Source: Streptomyces sp. NBC_01276 (GTDB lineage: Bacteria > Actinomycetota > Actinomycetes > Streptomycetales > Streptomycetaceae). From it: a DNA stretch of 64,000 nt. Where the stretch lies: assembly GCF_041435355.1 (NCBI RefSeq), contig NZ_CP108442.1:6012501-6076500 (forward strand), in the 5' to 3' direction. The notes under the pieces were generated by a model. It searched no databases, was not told the DNA's origin, and saw only the letters and a program-made list of their open reading frames with translations. Positions within the stretch are counted from its first letter, which is position 1. Every line of letters starts with the position of its first letter. A program made the translations under genes and the position numbers. This document shows, piece by piece, positions 50,310-57,457 of this stretch.

Positions 50310-50921
50310 ATGGCCGCCAGCACCACCGCGGGACCCGAGGACATCAACCGGGAGACCCCGGTGCCGCAGCGGCTGCTGGCCGTCGCGACCAGGCTGTTCG
50401 CCGAGCGCGGCTACGACCGCACCTCCGTGCAGGAGATCGTCGAGGCGGCCGGAGTCACCAAGGGCGCGCTCTACCACTACTTCGGTTCCAAGGACGACCT
50501 GCTGCACGAGGTGTACGCGCGCATGCTGCGCCTCCAGCAGCAGCGGCTCGACGCGGTGGCCGGATCCGACGCTCCCGTCGAGGAGCGGCTGCGGGCGGCC
50601 GCCGCCGACGTGGTGGTGACCACCATCGAGAACCTCGACGACGCGATGATCTTCTTCCGGTCGATGCACCAGCTCAGCCCGGAGAAGTACAAGCAGGTAC
50701 GGGCGGAGCGCCGCCGCTACCACGAGCGGTTCCGGGCCCTGGTCGAGGAGGGGCAGCGCACGGGGGTGTTCGCCACGGCCACCCCCGCCGACCTGGTGGT
50801 GGACTTCTACTTCGGGTCCGTCCACCACCTGTCGACCTGGTACCGCACGGACGGCCCGCTCACCCCGCACCAGGTCGCCGACCACCTCGCCGACCTGCTG
50901 CTGCGCTCGCTCAGGCCCTGA
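50310..50921 (+). CDS. TetR-family regulator in the lipid-catabolism cluster
   Basis: A 203-residue regulator. The HTH is in LLAVATRLFAERGYDRTSVQEIVEAAGVTKGALYHYFGSKDDLL (about 22-66); the C-terminal domain is of the TetR_C type found in fatty-acid regulators. GGAGAGGAAGG lies upstream of the ATG. It sits between two units carrying the ACC(A/G)GTCGGTATG core and is the best candidate to bind them, though its own spacer lacks that core. Confidence 0.88.
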   Translation: MAASTTAGPEDINRETPVPQRLLAVATRLFAERGYDRTSVQEIVEAAGVTKGALYHYFGSKDDLLHEVYARMLRLQQQRLDAVAGSDAPVEERLRAAAADVVVTTIENLDDAMIFFRSMHQLSPEKYKQVRAERRRYHERFRALVEEGQRTGVFATATPADLVVDFYFGSVHHLSTWYRTDGPLTPHQVADHLADLLLRSLRP

Positions 50922-50969
50922 GCCGGAGGGCGCCCGGCGCAGCGGCAGGACCCTGCGGCCGCCGGAATC

Positions 50970-51015
50970 CCGCCCGCCCCGCCCGCCCCGCCCGCCCCGC
51001 CAGCCCCGGCGGCCC
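50970..51015. repeat. 10-bp repeats CGCCCGCCCC in convergent spacer
   Basis: About three tandem copies of CGCCCGCCCC followed by GGCGGCCCCGG-type runs lie between the convergent TetR and FadE genes. They could hairpin (GCCCCGGC / GCCGGGGC-like) and end both messages. Confidence 0.5.
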
Positions 51016-51044
51016 CGGCGGGGCGCCCGGGCCCGGTACCGCGC

Positions 51045-52280
51045 CTAGGCCCGGTACCGCTTCAGTTCCCGGTGCGCCAGCGAGCGCTGGTGCACCTCGT
51101 CCGGCCCGTCCGCCAGCCGCAGCGTCCGCGCCGCCGCCCACAGCTCGGCCAGCGGGAAGTCCTGGCTGACCCCGCCCGCGCCGTGCAGCTGCACGGCCTG
51201 GTCCAGGATCCCCACGACCGCGCGCGGGGTAGCGATCTTGATGGCCTGGATCTCGGTGTGCGCGCCGCGGTTGCCCACCGTGTCCATCAGCCAGGCGGTC
51301 TTCAGCACCAGCAGCCGCAACTGCTCGATGGTGACCCGGGCGTCCGCGATCCAGCCCTGCACCACTCCCTGCGCGGCCAGCTCCTTGCCGAAGGCCGTAC
51401 GTCCCACCGCGCGGCGGCACATCAGCTCGACGGCGCGCTCGGCCATGCCGATGAGCCGCATGCAGTGGTGGATCCGCCCCGGACCCAGCCGCGCCTGGGC
51501 GATGGCGAAGCCGGTGCCCTCCTCGCCGATGAGGTTGGCCGCCGGAACCCGGACCCCGTCGAAGACCACCTCGGCGTGCCCGCCGTGGTCGTGGTCGGCG
51601 TACCCGTACACCGTCATCGCCCGCCGCACCTCGACGCCCGGGGTGTCGCGCGGGACCAGGGTCATCGACTGCTGTCGGCGCGGGTCGGCGCCCCGCGGAT
51701 CGGTCTTGCCCATCACGATGAAGACCTTGCAGTCGGGGTTCATCGCCCCGGAGATGTACCACTTGCGGCCGGTGACCACGTACTCGTCGCCGGCGCGCTC
51801 GATCCGCGTCTCGATGTTCGTCGCGTCAGAGGAGGCCACCTCGGGCTCGGTCATCGCGAAGGCGGAGCGGATCTCGCCGGCCAGCAACGGCTCCAGCCAC
51901 TGCTTCTTCTGCCGTTCGTTCCCGAACTGCGCGAGCAGCTCCATGTTCCCGGTGTCCGGGGCGGCGCAGTTGGTCGCCATCGGCGCCAGGTGCGGACTGC
52001 GGCCGGTGATCTCGGCCAGCGGGGCGTACTGGAGGTTGGTCAGCCCGGCGCCGTGCTCCGCGCCCGGCAGGCCGTGCTGGTCCACGAAGAAGAGGTTCCA
52101 CAGGCCCTGGCGGCGCGCTTCGGCCTTCAGTTCACCGAAGACGGCCGGGGTGTCCCAGGGCGAGGCCAGCCGTGCGCGCTGCTCGGCGGCGAGGGCTTCC
52201 GCCGGGTAGACGTGACTCTCCATGAACGCGAGCAGCCGCTCGCGGAGTTCCTCGGTCCGGGCGTCGAATGCGAAGTCCAT
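51045..52280 (-). CDS. acyl-CoA dehydrogenase (long-chain FadE type)
   Basis: A 411-residue flavoenzyme. AFAMTEPEVASSDATNIET, VTGRKWYISGAMNPDCKVFIVMG, GRIHHCMRLIGMAERAVELM and LHGAGGVSQDFPLAELWAAARTLRLADGPDEVHQ are typical of the ACAD10/11-like group that acts with an APH-type kinase partner. It catalyses the first step of beta-oxidation. ATG at 52280, 9 nt after the stop of the kinase-like gene, so they form an operon. Confidence 0.95.
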   Translation of the reverse strand: MDFAFDARTEELRERLLAFMESHVYPAEALAAEQRARLASPWDTPAVFGELKAEARRQGLWNLFFVDQHGLPGAEHGAGLTNLQYAPLAEITGRSPHLAPMATNCAAPDTGNMELLAQFGNERQKKQWLEPLLAGEIRSAFAMTEPEVASSDATNIETRIERAGDEYVVTGRKWYISGAMNPDCKVFIVMGKTDPRGADPRRQQSMTLVPRDTPGVEVRRAMTVYGYADHDHGGHAEVVFDGVRVPAANLIGEEGTGFAIAQARLGPGRIHHCMRLIGMAERAVELMCRRAVGRTAFGKELAAQGVVQGWIADARVTIEQLRLLVLKTAWLMDTVGNRGAHTEIQAIKIATPRAVVGILDQAVQLHGAGGVSQDFPLAELWAAARTLRLADGPDEVHQRSLAHRELKRYRA

Positions 52281-52289
52281 GGGTGTGGC

Positions 52290-53330
52290 TCAGCCTTCCT
52301 GGAGGGTGGTCAGACCGTGTTCGATGAAGACCGGGACCAGTTCGCCGATCCGGTCGAAGCCCGCGCCGACCGTCTGACCGAGCGTGAAGCGGTAGTGGAT
52401 GCCTTCGAGGATCACCGCGAGCTTGAACCAGGCGAAGGCCGTGTACCAGGCGATCGCGCCGGTGTCGCGCCCGGAGCGGGCGGCGTAGCGTTCGACCAGT
52501 TCGGCGGGGTCCGGGTGCCCCGGTGCACGGCTGGTCGTGCTGACCGGGGAGTCCGTCAGGCCCAGGTCGGAGCTGTACATCACCAGCAGCCCGAGGTCGG
52601 TGAGCGGATCGCCCAGCGTGGACATCTCCCAGTCCAGCACCGCCCGGATCGAGTCGTCCGGCCCGCCGATCAGTACGTTGTCCAGCCGGAAGTCCCCGTG
52701 CACCACGGTCGGCGCGGGGGAGGCGGGCAGGGTCCTGCCGAGCGCGGCGTGCAGCTCGTCGATGCCGGCCAGCTCCCGCCCGCGGGAGGCCGCGAGCTGC
52801 TTGCCCCAGCGGCGCAACTGCCGGTCGAGGAAGCCCTCGGGCCGGCCGAAATCGCCCAGCCCCACCGCCCCGGGGTCCACCGCGTGCAGGTCGACGAGGG
52901 TGTCCACCAGGGCGAGCACCGCCCGCCGGGTCCGCTCGGGGCCGATCTCCTCCAGCTGGGCGGCGGTCCGGTACGGGACCCCGTCCACGTACTCCATGAC
53001 GTAGAACGGCGCGCCCAGCACCTCCTCGTCCTCGCACAGCAGCAGCGGACCGGGCACCGGTACCGCGGTCCCGTGCAGGGCGGCGATCACCCGGTGCTCG
53101 CGCCGCATGTCGTGCGCGGTGGCCAGGACGTGCCCGAGCGGCGGGCGGCGCACCACCCAGCGGGCGGAGCCGTCGGTGACCGCGTACGTCAGGTTCGACC
53201 GGCCCCCCTCGATCAGCCGGCCGCTCAACGGCCCGCCCACGAGCCCGGGGCGCGCGGCGTCGAGATGGCCGCGCAGCCGCTCCAGGTCCAGGCCGCGCGG
53301 GCTCGGGGAGCCTGCCGGGACTGCGGTCAT
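52290..53330 (-). CDS. APH-like phosphotransferase (ACAD10/11-associated)
   Basis: A 346-residue kinase-fold protein. LTYAVTDGSARWVVRRPPLGHVLATAHDMRREHRVIAAL, LVDTLVDLHAVD, VVHGDFRLDNVLIG (catalytic loop) and VLDWEMSTLGDPLTDLG (metal site) are intact. These proteins phosphorylate 4-hydroxyacyl-CoA in mammalian ACAD10/11 and probably a hydroxyacyl-CoA here. GGAGG is 8 nt before the ATG at 53330. The palindrome at 53380-53399 lies 50-69 nt upstream. Confidence 0.92.
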   Translation of the reverse strand: MTAVPAGSPSPRGLDLERLRGHLDAARPGLVGGPLSGRLIEGGRSNLTYAVTDGSARWVVRRPPLGHVLATAHDMRREHRVIAALHGTAVPVPGPLLLCEDEEVLGAPFYVMEYVDGVPYRTAAQLEEIGPERTRRAVLALVDTLVDLHAVDPGAVGLGDFGRPEGFLDRQLRRWGKQLAASRGRELAGIDELHAALGRTLPASPAPTVVHGDFRLDNVLIGGPDDSIRAVLDWEMSTLGDPLTDLGLLVMYSSDLGLTDSPVSTTSRAPGHPDPAELVERYAARSGRDTGAIAWYTAFAWFKLAVILEGIHYRFTLGQTVGAGFDRIGELVPVFIEHGLTTLQEG

Positions 53331-53379
53331 GGTGCGCACCTCCGTACGGGGTTGACGGTGAGGGTTGCTCGGAGGACAT

Positions 53380-53399
53380 CATGCCGACCAGTCGGTATG
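53380..53399. promoter_or_regulatory. TetR operator upstream of APH/FadE operon
   Basis: CATGCCGAC-CA-GTCGGTATG is a 9-2-9 inverted repeat with one mismatch. Its right-hand core ACCAGTCGGTATG (53387-53399) recurs at 47.67 kb and, with one change, at 32.95 kb. Confidence 0.7.
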
Positions 53400-53488
53400 C
53401 CGTCCAGAGGGCGGGCCGGAGGAACCCTCCGGACACCGCCGCCGCGACCGCGCCGCCACCGACCGTGCCGCCGCACCCGGCCGCCGCG

Positions 53489-54400
53489 TCAGGCGTGGCA
53501 CAGGATCGGCGTGCCCCCGTTCATCACCGTCATGTCGCGGAGCACGGCCATGATGTCCAGCGGCACGCCCTCCGGCTCCCCGGCCAGCTCCGCGTACGCC
53601 CGGTGCACGTTCGCCACCAGCCGCTCGCTCTCCCGCCAGGCCGCGAACTCGCCGAGATCGGCCCCCTGCGCGACCTCCAGCGGGGTCAGCCCCTTCGCCC
53701 GCCCCTCCCGCGCCAGTTCGGCGACGAACCGCAGGTACCGCTCGGTCGCCCCGTACGCCGACGCGTCCGTCAGCGGTCCGTGCCCCGGTACGACGGTCTC
53801 CGCGCCCAGGGACCGCAGCAGCTCCAGCGCCCGCAGGGACCCGGACAGCGAACCCATCGCCAGGAACGGCGTGCCCTCGGCGAAGACCAGGTCCCCGGTG
53901 AAGACCACCCGCTGCCGGGGCAGCCACACGATCGCGTCCCCGGTGGTGTGCGCCACTCCCGGGTGGATGACCTGCACCTCGGTCTCGCCGACGTGCAGGG
54001 TCATGCGCTCGCTGAAGGTGAGGTCCGGCGCGGTGATCTCTATCGCCCCGAAGTCGGTCGCGGGCCAGATCAGCTCCAGCTGGTGTCCTGCCGCGAGCTG
54101 TTCGGCGCGCGCGTTGTCGTGCCCGACGATCAGGGCCTCGGGCGCGAACACCGCGTTGCCGTAGGTGTGGTCGCCGTGGTGATGGGTGTTGACCACCGTC
54201 CGGGGGAGCGGCACCCCGGCCGCCGCGACGGCCTCGCGCAGGGCCAGGGCCCGCCGCTCGGTGGCGGCCGTGTCGACGAGCAGGGTCCGCCCGCCGTCGC
54301 TGACGAAGCCGGCGTTGTTCAGGCACCAGCCCCCGTCCGGCTGGACGTAGGCGTACACCCCGGCCGCGGGCTGGACTACGTACGGTGCGTCGACGGTCAT
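53489..54400 (-). CDS. metallo-beta-lactamase-fold hydrolase
   Basis: A 303-residue hydrolase. The zinc motif NTHHHGDHTYGN is at about 71-82; a later His in IHPGVAHTTGDAIVW, the bridging Asp in FTGDLVF and the final His in VPGHGPLTD complete two metal sites. Lactonase, glyoxalase II-like or ester hydrolysis are possible. GGGGGAGA precedes the ATG at 54400. No signal peptide. Confidence 0.92.
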   Translation of the reverse strand: MTVDAPYVVQPAAGVYAYVQPDGGWCLNNAGFVSDGGRTLLVDTAATERRALALREAVAAAGVPLPRTVVNTHHHGDHTYGNAVFAPEALIVGHDNARAEQLAAGHQLELIWPATDFGAIEITAPDLTFSERMTLHVGETEVQVIHPGVAHTTGDAIVWLPRQRVVFTGDLVFAEGTPFLAMGSLSGSLRALELLRSLGAETVVPGHGPLTDASAYGATERYLRFVAELAREGRAKGLTPLEVAQGADLGEFAAWRESERLVANVHRAYAELAGEPEGVPLDIMAVLRDMTVMNGGTPILCHA

Positions 54401-54486
54401 GGGCGCTCTCCCCCGGGTCGCTACGACAGGTGATCGGCATCCTGTCAGCCGGGGCCCGGCCGGGGGAGAGCGGGGGTGAGCGGCCG

Positions 54487-54783
54487 TCAGTGGTCGTCGT
54501 AGTGGCCGTCGTGCTCCGCGTGCCGGTGCCCGTCGTGGAGGTAGTCGACGTGGTCGCCGTGCGGGACCGACTCGTGCCCGCAGTCCGCTCCGTGGGTGTG
54601 CGCGTGCCCGTCGTGGGTGGTGTGGTCCGGGGTCTCGCACTCGTCCCAGTGCCCGGAGTGCTCCCGGTGCAGGTGGCCGTCGTGCGCGTAGTCGACGTGG
54701 TCGCCGTGCGAGACCGCCCGGTGCCCGCACGAGGGGCCGTGGGTGTGTTCGTGCGTGGGGTGCTCGTGGTGCAGGGTCGTCAT
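54487..54783 (-). CDS. histidine-rich duplicated metal-binding protein
   Basis: A 98-residue soluble protein with 28 His, four Cys and many Asp/Glu. Two similar units run CGHRAVSHGDHVDYAHDGH and CGHESVPHGDHVDYLHDGH, each followed by a His-rich tail and GHWDE/GHYDD. It should bind Zn, Ni, Cu or Co strongly and act as a buffer or chaperone. Similar HGDHVDY proteins are common in actinobacteria, often mislabelled as zinc transporters; the role is not proven. TAGCCT is 7 nt before the ATG and no SD is seen (leaderless). Confidence 0.8.
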   Translation of the reverse strand: MTTLHHEHPTHEHTHGPSCGHRAVSHGDHVDYAHDGHLHREHSGHWDECETPDHTTHDGHAHTHGADCGHESVPHGDHVDYLHDGHRHAEHDGHYDDH

Positions 54784-54857
54784 GGCGCAGAGGCTAGTGG
54801 GGAACGTCCCTTAACGCCCGTTCTGTCCGGGCTCGTGTCGCGCGGCTCGGCAGATCG

Positions 54858-55178
54858 TCAGAAGATCACCGTCGTCGCGAACAGCGCCAGCGCCACGGTG
54901 CACAGCACCGCTCCGAGCGCCACCCGCGGTGCGAGCGCCGGAGGCCGGGCCGTCGCCAGCTGCCGCACGCGCACGTGTGCCACACCCAGGAACGCCAGCC
55001 AGATCAGCGCGATCACCGCCGTCCCGGCCACCCGCAGGGGGGAGCCGGAGCCGTGCAGGGCCTGCCGCAGCGCGAGTACCGCGGCCACCGAACAGGCCAG
55101 TGTCGTACGCCGCCAGGCCAGCCGGGTCCGTTCCGGCTGGAGCCCGGCGTCGCGGGAGGCCGTACCCGGCCCGCTCAC
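54858..55178 (-). CDS. DUF202 membrane protein (second of a pair)
   Basis: A 106-residue membrane protein. LQPERTRLAWRRTTLACSV matches the DUF202 start (xxERTxLAWxRT), then two or three helices. The GTG at 55178 overlaps the stop of the other DUF202 gene (GTGA). These small inner-membrane proteins have no established function; the paired arrangement suggests a heteromer. Confidence 0.87.
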   Translation of the reverse strand: MSGPGTASRDAGLQPERTRLAWRRTTLACSVAAVLALRQALHGSGSPLRVAGTAVIALIWLAFLGVAHVRVRQLATARPPALAPRVALGAVLCTVALALFATTVIF

Positions 55179-55573
55179 CGGCCCGCCGTCCAGCCCAGCA
55201 GCACGACCACCACCATCGCCGCCGCGACCAGCCCGACGCCCAGGCTGAGCACCACCGGGAACCGCGACAGCGGCAGGTCCTCGCCCCGCCGCATCGCCCG
55301 CTCGCACCGCACCCAGTGGTTCACCGCGCGCAGCGCGCAGGCCGCACCCACGGCCAGCAGCGCGAGGGCCATCCCGACGCGCACCCCCCACCGCAGGTCC
55401 GGCAGGAACTGGTCCACCGCGAACCCGCCGCCCACCAGCGCCAGCGCGGTCCGGATCCAGGCCAGGAAGGTCCGCTCGTTGGCCAGGGAGAACCGGTAGT
55501 CGGGGGTGTCGCCCTCGTCCCTCAGCCGCTGCGGCGCGAACCAGAGGCGCACGTCCTTGACGAAGTCGATCAT
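55175..55573 (-). CDS. YidH-like DUF202 membrane protein
   Basis: A 132-residue protein. FSLANERTFLAWIRTALALVGGGFAVDQF is the YidH signature, followed by three TM helices with a basic loop (RCERAMRRGEDLPLSRFP). The ATG at 55573 starts the pair. Function unknown. Confidence 0.9.
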   Translation of the reverse strand: MIDFVKDVRLWFAPQRLRDEGDTPDYRFSLANERTFLAWIRTALALVGGGFAVDQFLPDLRWGVRVGMALALLAVGAACALRAVNHWVRCERAMRRGEDLPLSRFPVVLSLGVGLVAAAMVVVVLLGWTAGR

Positions 55574-55642
55574 CCGGCCAATCTACGGGCAGCCGCCCGG
55601 CCGCCCCGGGAGCGCCCCGGCCTTCGGCACCGGGCGCCCAGC

Positions 55643-55730
55643 CCCCGGTGCCCCGCCCGGCCATCCCCGGTGCCCCGCCCGGCCGCCCCCGGTGCCCCGC
55701 CCGGCCGCCCCCGGTGGCCCGCCCGCGCCG
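55643..55730. repeat. 22-bp minisatellite x 4
   Basis: Four tandem units of CCCCGGTGCCCCGCCCGGCC plus 2 nt, the last one diverged, fill the spacer between YidH-like and Nudix genes. Units are contiguous without spacers, so this is not a CRISPR. Confidence 0.85.
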
Positions 55731-55739
55731 CCCCGCCCC

Positions 55740-56264
55740 TCACCCCGCGCGGTACGCCGTCAGCCGCCGGTACGCCTCCAGCCCGTCCGGTACCCACGCC
55801 CAGCTCCCGTCGGCGACCCGCCGGTCCAGCTCCTCCTGCGCCAGCCAGGTGTGCCAGTCCACCTCCGAGGCCTGCGGGGCCACCGGCAGGTCGCACCGCA
55901 CGTCGTGCACGTAGGACCACCAGGACCCGCCCGGACCCTCGTAGAGGAACTTGAACAGCGGCGCCGGCTGCTCCAGCCCGCTCACCCCCAGCTCCTCCTC
56001 GGCCTCCCGCAGCGCGGCCCCCGCGTAGTCCTCCCCGGCACCCAGCACCCCGCCCACGAACATGTCGTAGTGCGCGGGGAACACCAGCTTCGACGCCGTC
56101 CGGCGGTGCACGAACACCCGCCCCCGCGCGTCCCTGGCCTGCACGAACACGCACCGGTGGAGCAGCCCCCGGGCGTAGACCTCGCCCCGCGGGGCCTGCC
56201 CGGTGACCCGGTCGTCCCGGTCCACCACGTCCAGCACTTCATCAGCGGAACTCACGGAATCCAT
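55740..56264 (-). CDS. Nudix hydrolase
   Basis: A 174-residue pyrophosphohydrolase. The Nudix box GGVLGAGEDYAGAALREAEEELGV (about 71-94) is complete, and EVLDVVDRDDRVTGQAPRGEVYARGLLHR resembles the IPP-isomerase/YfcD-like group. The start is uncertain: ATG 56264 or GTG 56255, because a decayed IS abuts the 5' end and its tnpA frame overlaps the start codon region. Confidence 0.88.
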   Translation of the reverse strand: MDSVSSADEVLDVVDRDDRVTGQAPRGEVYARGLLHRCVFVQARDARGRVFVHRRTASKLVFPAHYDMFVGGVLGAGEDYAGAALREAEEELGVSGLEQPAPLFKFLYEGPGGSWWSYVHDVRCDLPVAPQASEVDWHTWLAQEELDRRVADGSWAWVPDGLEAYRRLTAYRAG

Positions 56265-56628
56265 CCCCGATCTTGCGTGGGTATCTCCTGCTTCGGCTGG
56301 GGAGGGAAACGCCTCCCAGGCCCGGAGGCGCGGAGCGCCGGAGTGCTCTGCGCCTCACACCCTTGAGGGAGTTGATCGGCTTGGACAGGGCGGCCTCCGG
56401 CGGGTGATGCACCAGCAGGTGGACGTGGTCGGCCTCGTCGTTGAACTCGCATAGCTCGGTCTCGAAGCCGGCGCAGACCTCTCGCATGATCTCTTCGCAG
56501 CGTCTGAGCATCGCGTCATCGAACACCCCGCGCCGGTACCTCGTCACGAACACCAAATGTGCATGCAGGTGAATGGTGACGTGACGGCCGGTGCGTATAT
56601 CGGGATTTGGTTCCCAATATGGTGACAT
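56242..56628 (-). pseudogene. tnpA: truncated IS200/IS605 TnpA (Y1 HUH transposase)
   Basis: 128 codons. The N-terminal part is typical: HLHAHLVFVTRYRRGVF, MLRRCEEIMREVC, FNDEADHVHLLVHHPP with the HUH motif, and NSLKGV. The family C-terminus with SYFAASCGG and the catalytic tyrosine is gone; the last 30 codons are unrelated. The reading ends inside the Nudix 5' region. It cannot be an active transposase. Confidence 0.85.
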
Positions 56629-56679
56629 ACGCCAAGCGTAGTATGATCTGGCGTCACTTGGCCGGAAGGGGGCGGCCGG

Positions 56680-57367
56680 GTGATCCGCGCGTACAAGTTC
56701 CTCATGCGGCCCACCGTGGGCCAGACGGTCGCGCTCGGCGAGATGCTTCGTGATCACTGCTCCCTTTACAACGGGGCGTTGCAGGAACGCCGTGACGCCT
56801 ACCGGCACAGTTCGAAGACGAGCGTCCGGTACGGCCAGCAGTCGGCGCAGCTCAAGGCCATCCGGGCGTTCGACCCGGAACGTCATGGCCGGTGGTCGTT
56901 CTCCTCGCAGCAGGCCACCCTGCGCCGTCTCGACAAGGCGTTCAACTTCGTCCCCAACCCCCGCCACGGCCGCACCGACGCGGACCGGCTCGCCGCCGCA
57001 CAGCAAGCACTTTCCCGGTTTCCCCGCGTCCGACGGGACAAGCGGACCGCGAACCACCGACGCGCCGTCGAGAAGGTCGCCAAGCTGCACGGCAAGGTGC
57101 TCGATCTTCGATGCCGGATGGGGGGTGTTCCTCACGATCCTCACCGCCAAGGCTGCAAGCGCCGGGCGGCAAGTGATCGCCGTGGACCCCCGCAACACCT
57201 CCAGGCAGTGCCCTGAATGCGGGCACACCGCCAAGGAGAACCGGCCCACACAGGACAAGTTCCACTGCGTCACCTGCTGCCACCTGGCGCACGCTGACAC
57301 GGTCTACGGGCCGGGCTGGTCCGTCGCGACGCCGACACGGCATAGCGAGAAGCCCCCTCATGCATGA
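56680..57367 (+). pseudogene. tnpB: decayed TnpB (RNA-guided nuclease) with internal deletions and frameshift
   Basis: The frame from GTG 56680 gives the TnpB N-terminus IRAYKFLMRPTVGQTVALGEMLRDHCSLYNGALQER to about RAVEKVAKLHGKV. Then the frame changes and the frame ending at 57367 gives DAGWGVFLTILTAKAASAG, VIAVDPRNTSRQCPECGHTAKENRP and the zinc-ribbon end. The RuvC I region (GIDxG) and the RuvC II region (ExL...N) are missing, and the total is about 230 codons versus about 400. It is dead. The usual 3' omega-RNA region is not intact enough to call. Confidence 0.85.
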
Positions 57368-57372
57368 GGGGG
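57353..57372. repeat. right-end hairpin of the IS200/IS605 remnant
   Basis: A perfect 20-bp palindrome, CCCCCTCATG followed by CATGAGGGGG, just after the tnpB remnant. IS200/IS605 elements carry such hairpins at their ends for TnpA recognition. Confidence 0.8.
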
Positions 57373-57457
57373 AGGAGTCACCCAACCACCGCCATTGACT
57401 GGTTACCGCTCCGTAGCGAAGGATCTGCCCCACCACCCACCGGAGGACGGGCTACCC

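Larger units (their letters stand above)
56242..57385. mobile_element. decayed IS200/IS605-family element
   Basis: Divergent tnpA (minus) and tnpB (plus) remnants with a right-end hairpin at 57353-57372. Both genes are broken and the left end is not identifiable, so the element is immobile. A hairpin with ACGCCA/TGGCGT arms (56629-56654) lies between the two genes. Local base composition around 56580-56660 is more AT-rich than the neighbours. Confidence 0.8.

Noticed and set aside
51045..54400. An aminoglycoside-resistance phosphotransferase and a beta-lactamase forming a resistance island.
   Set aside because: The APH-like protein is of the ACAD10/11-associated type coupled to an acyl-CoA dehydrogenase, and the MBL-fold protein lacks a signal peptide and belongs to a generic hydrolase group.
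55643..55730. Tandem repeats as a possible CRISPR array.
   Set aside because: The 22-bp units are contiguous without unique spacers and there are no cas genes.
56680..57367. The TnpB frameshift as a simple sequencing error in an intact gene.
   Set aside because: Repairing the frame still leaves both RuvC regions deleted, so the gene is decayed.
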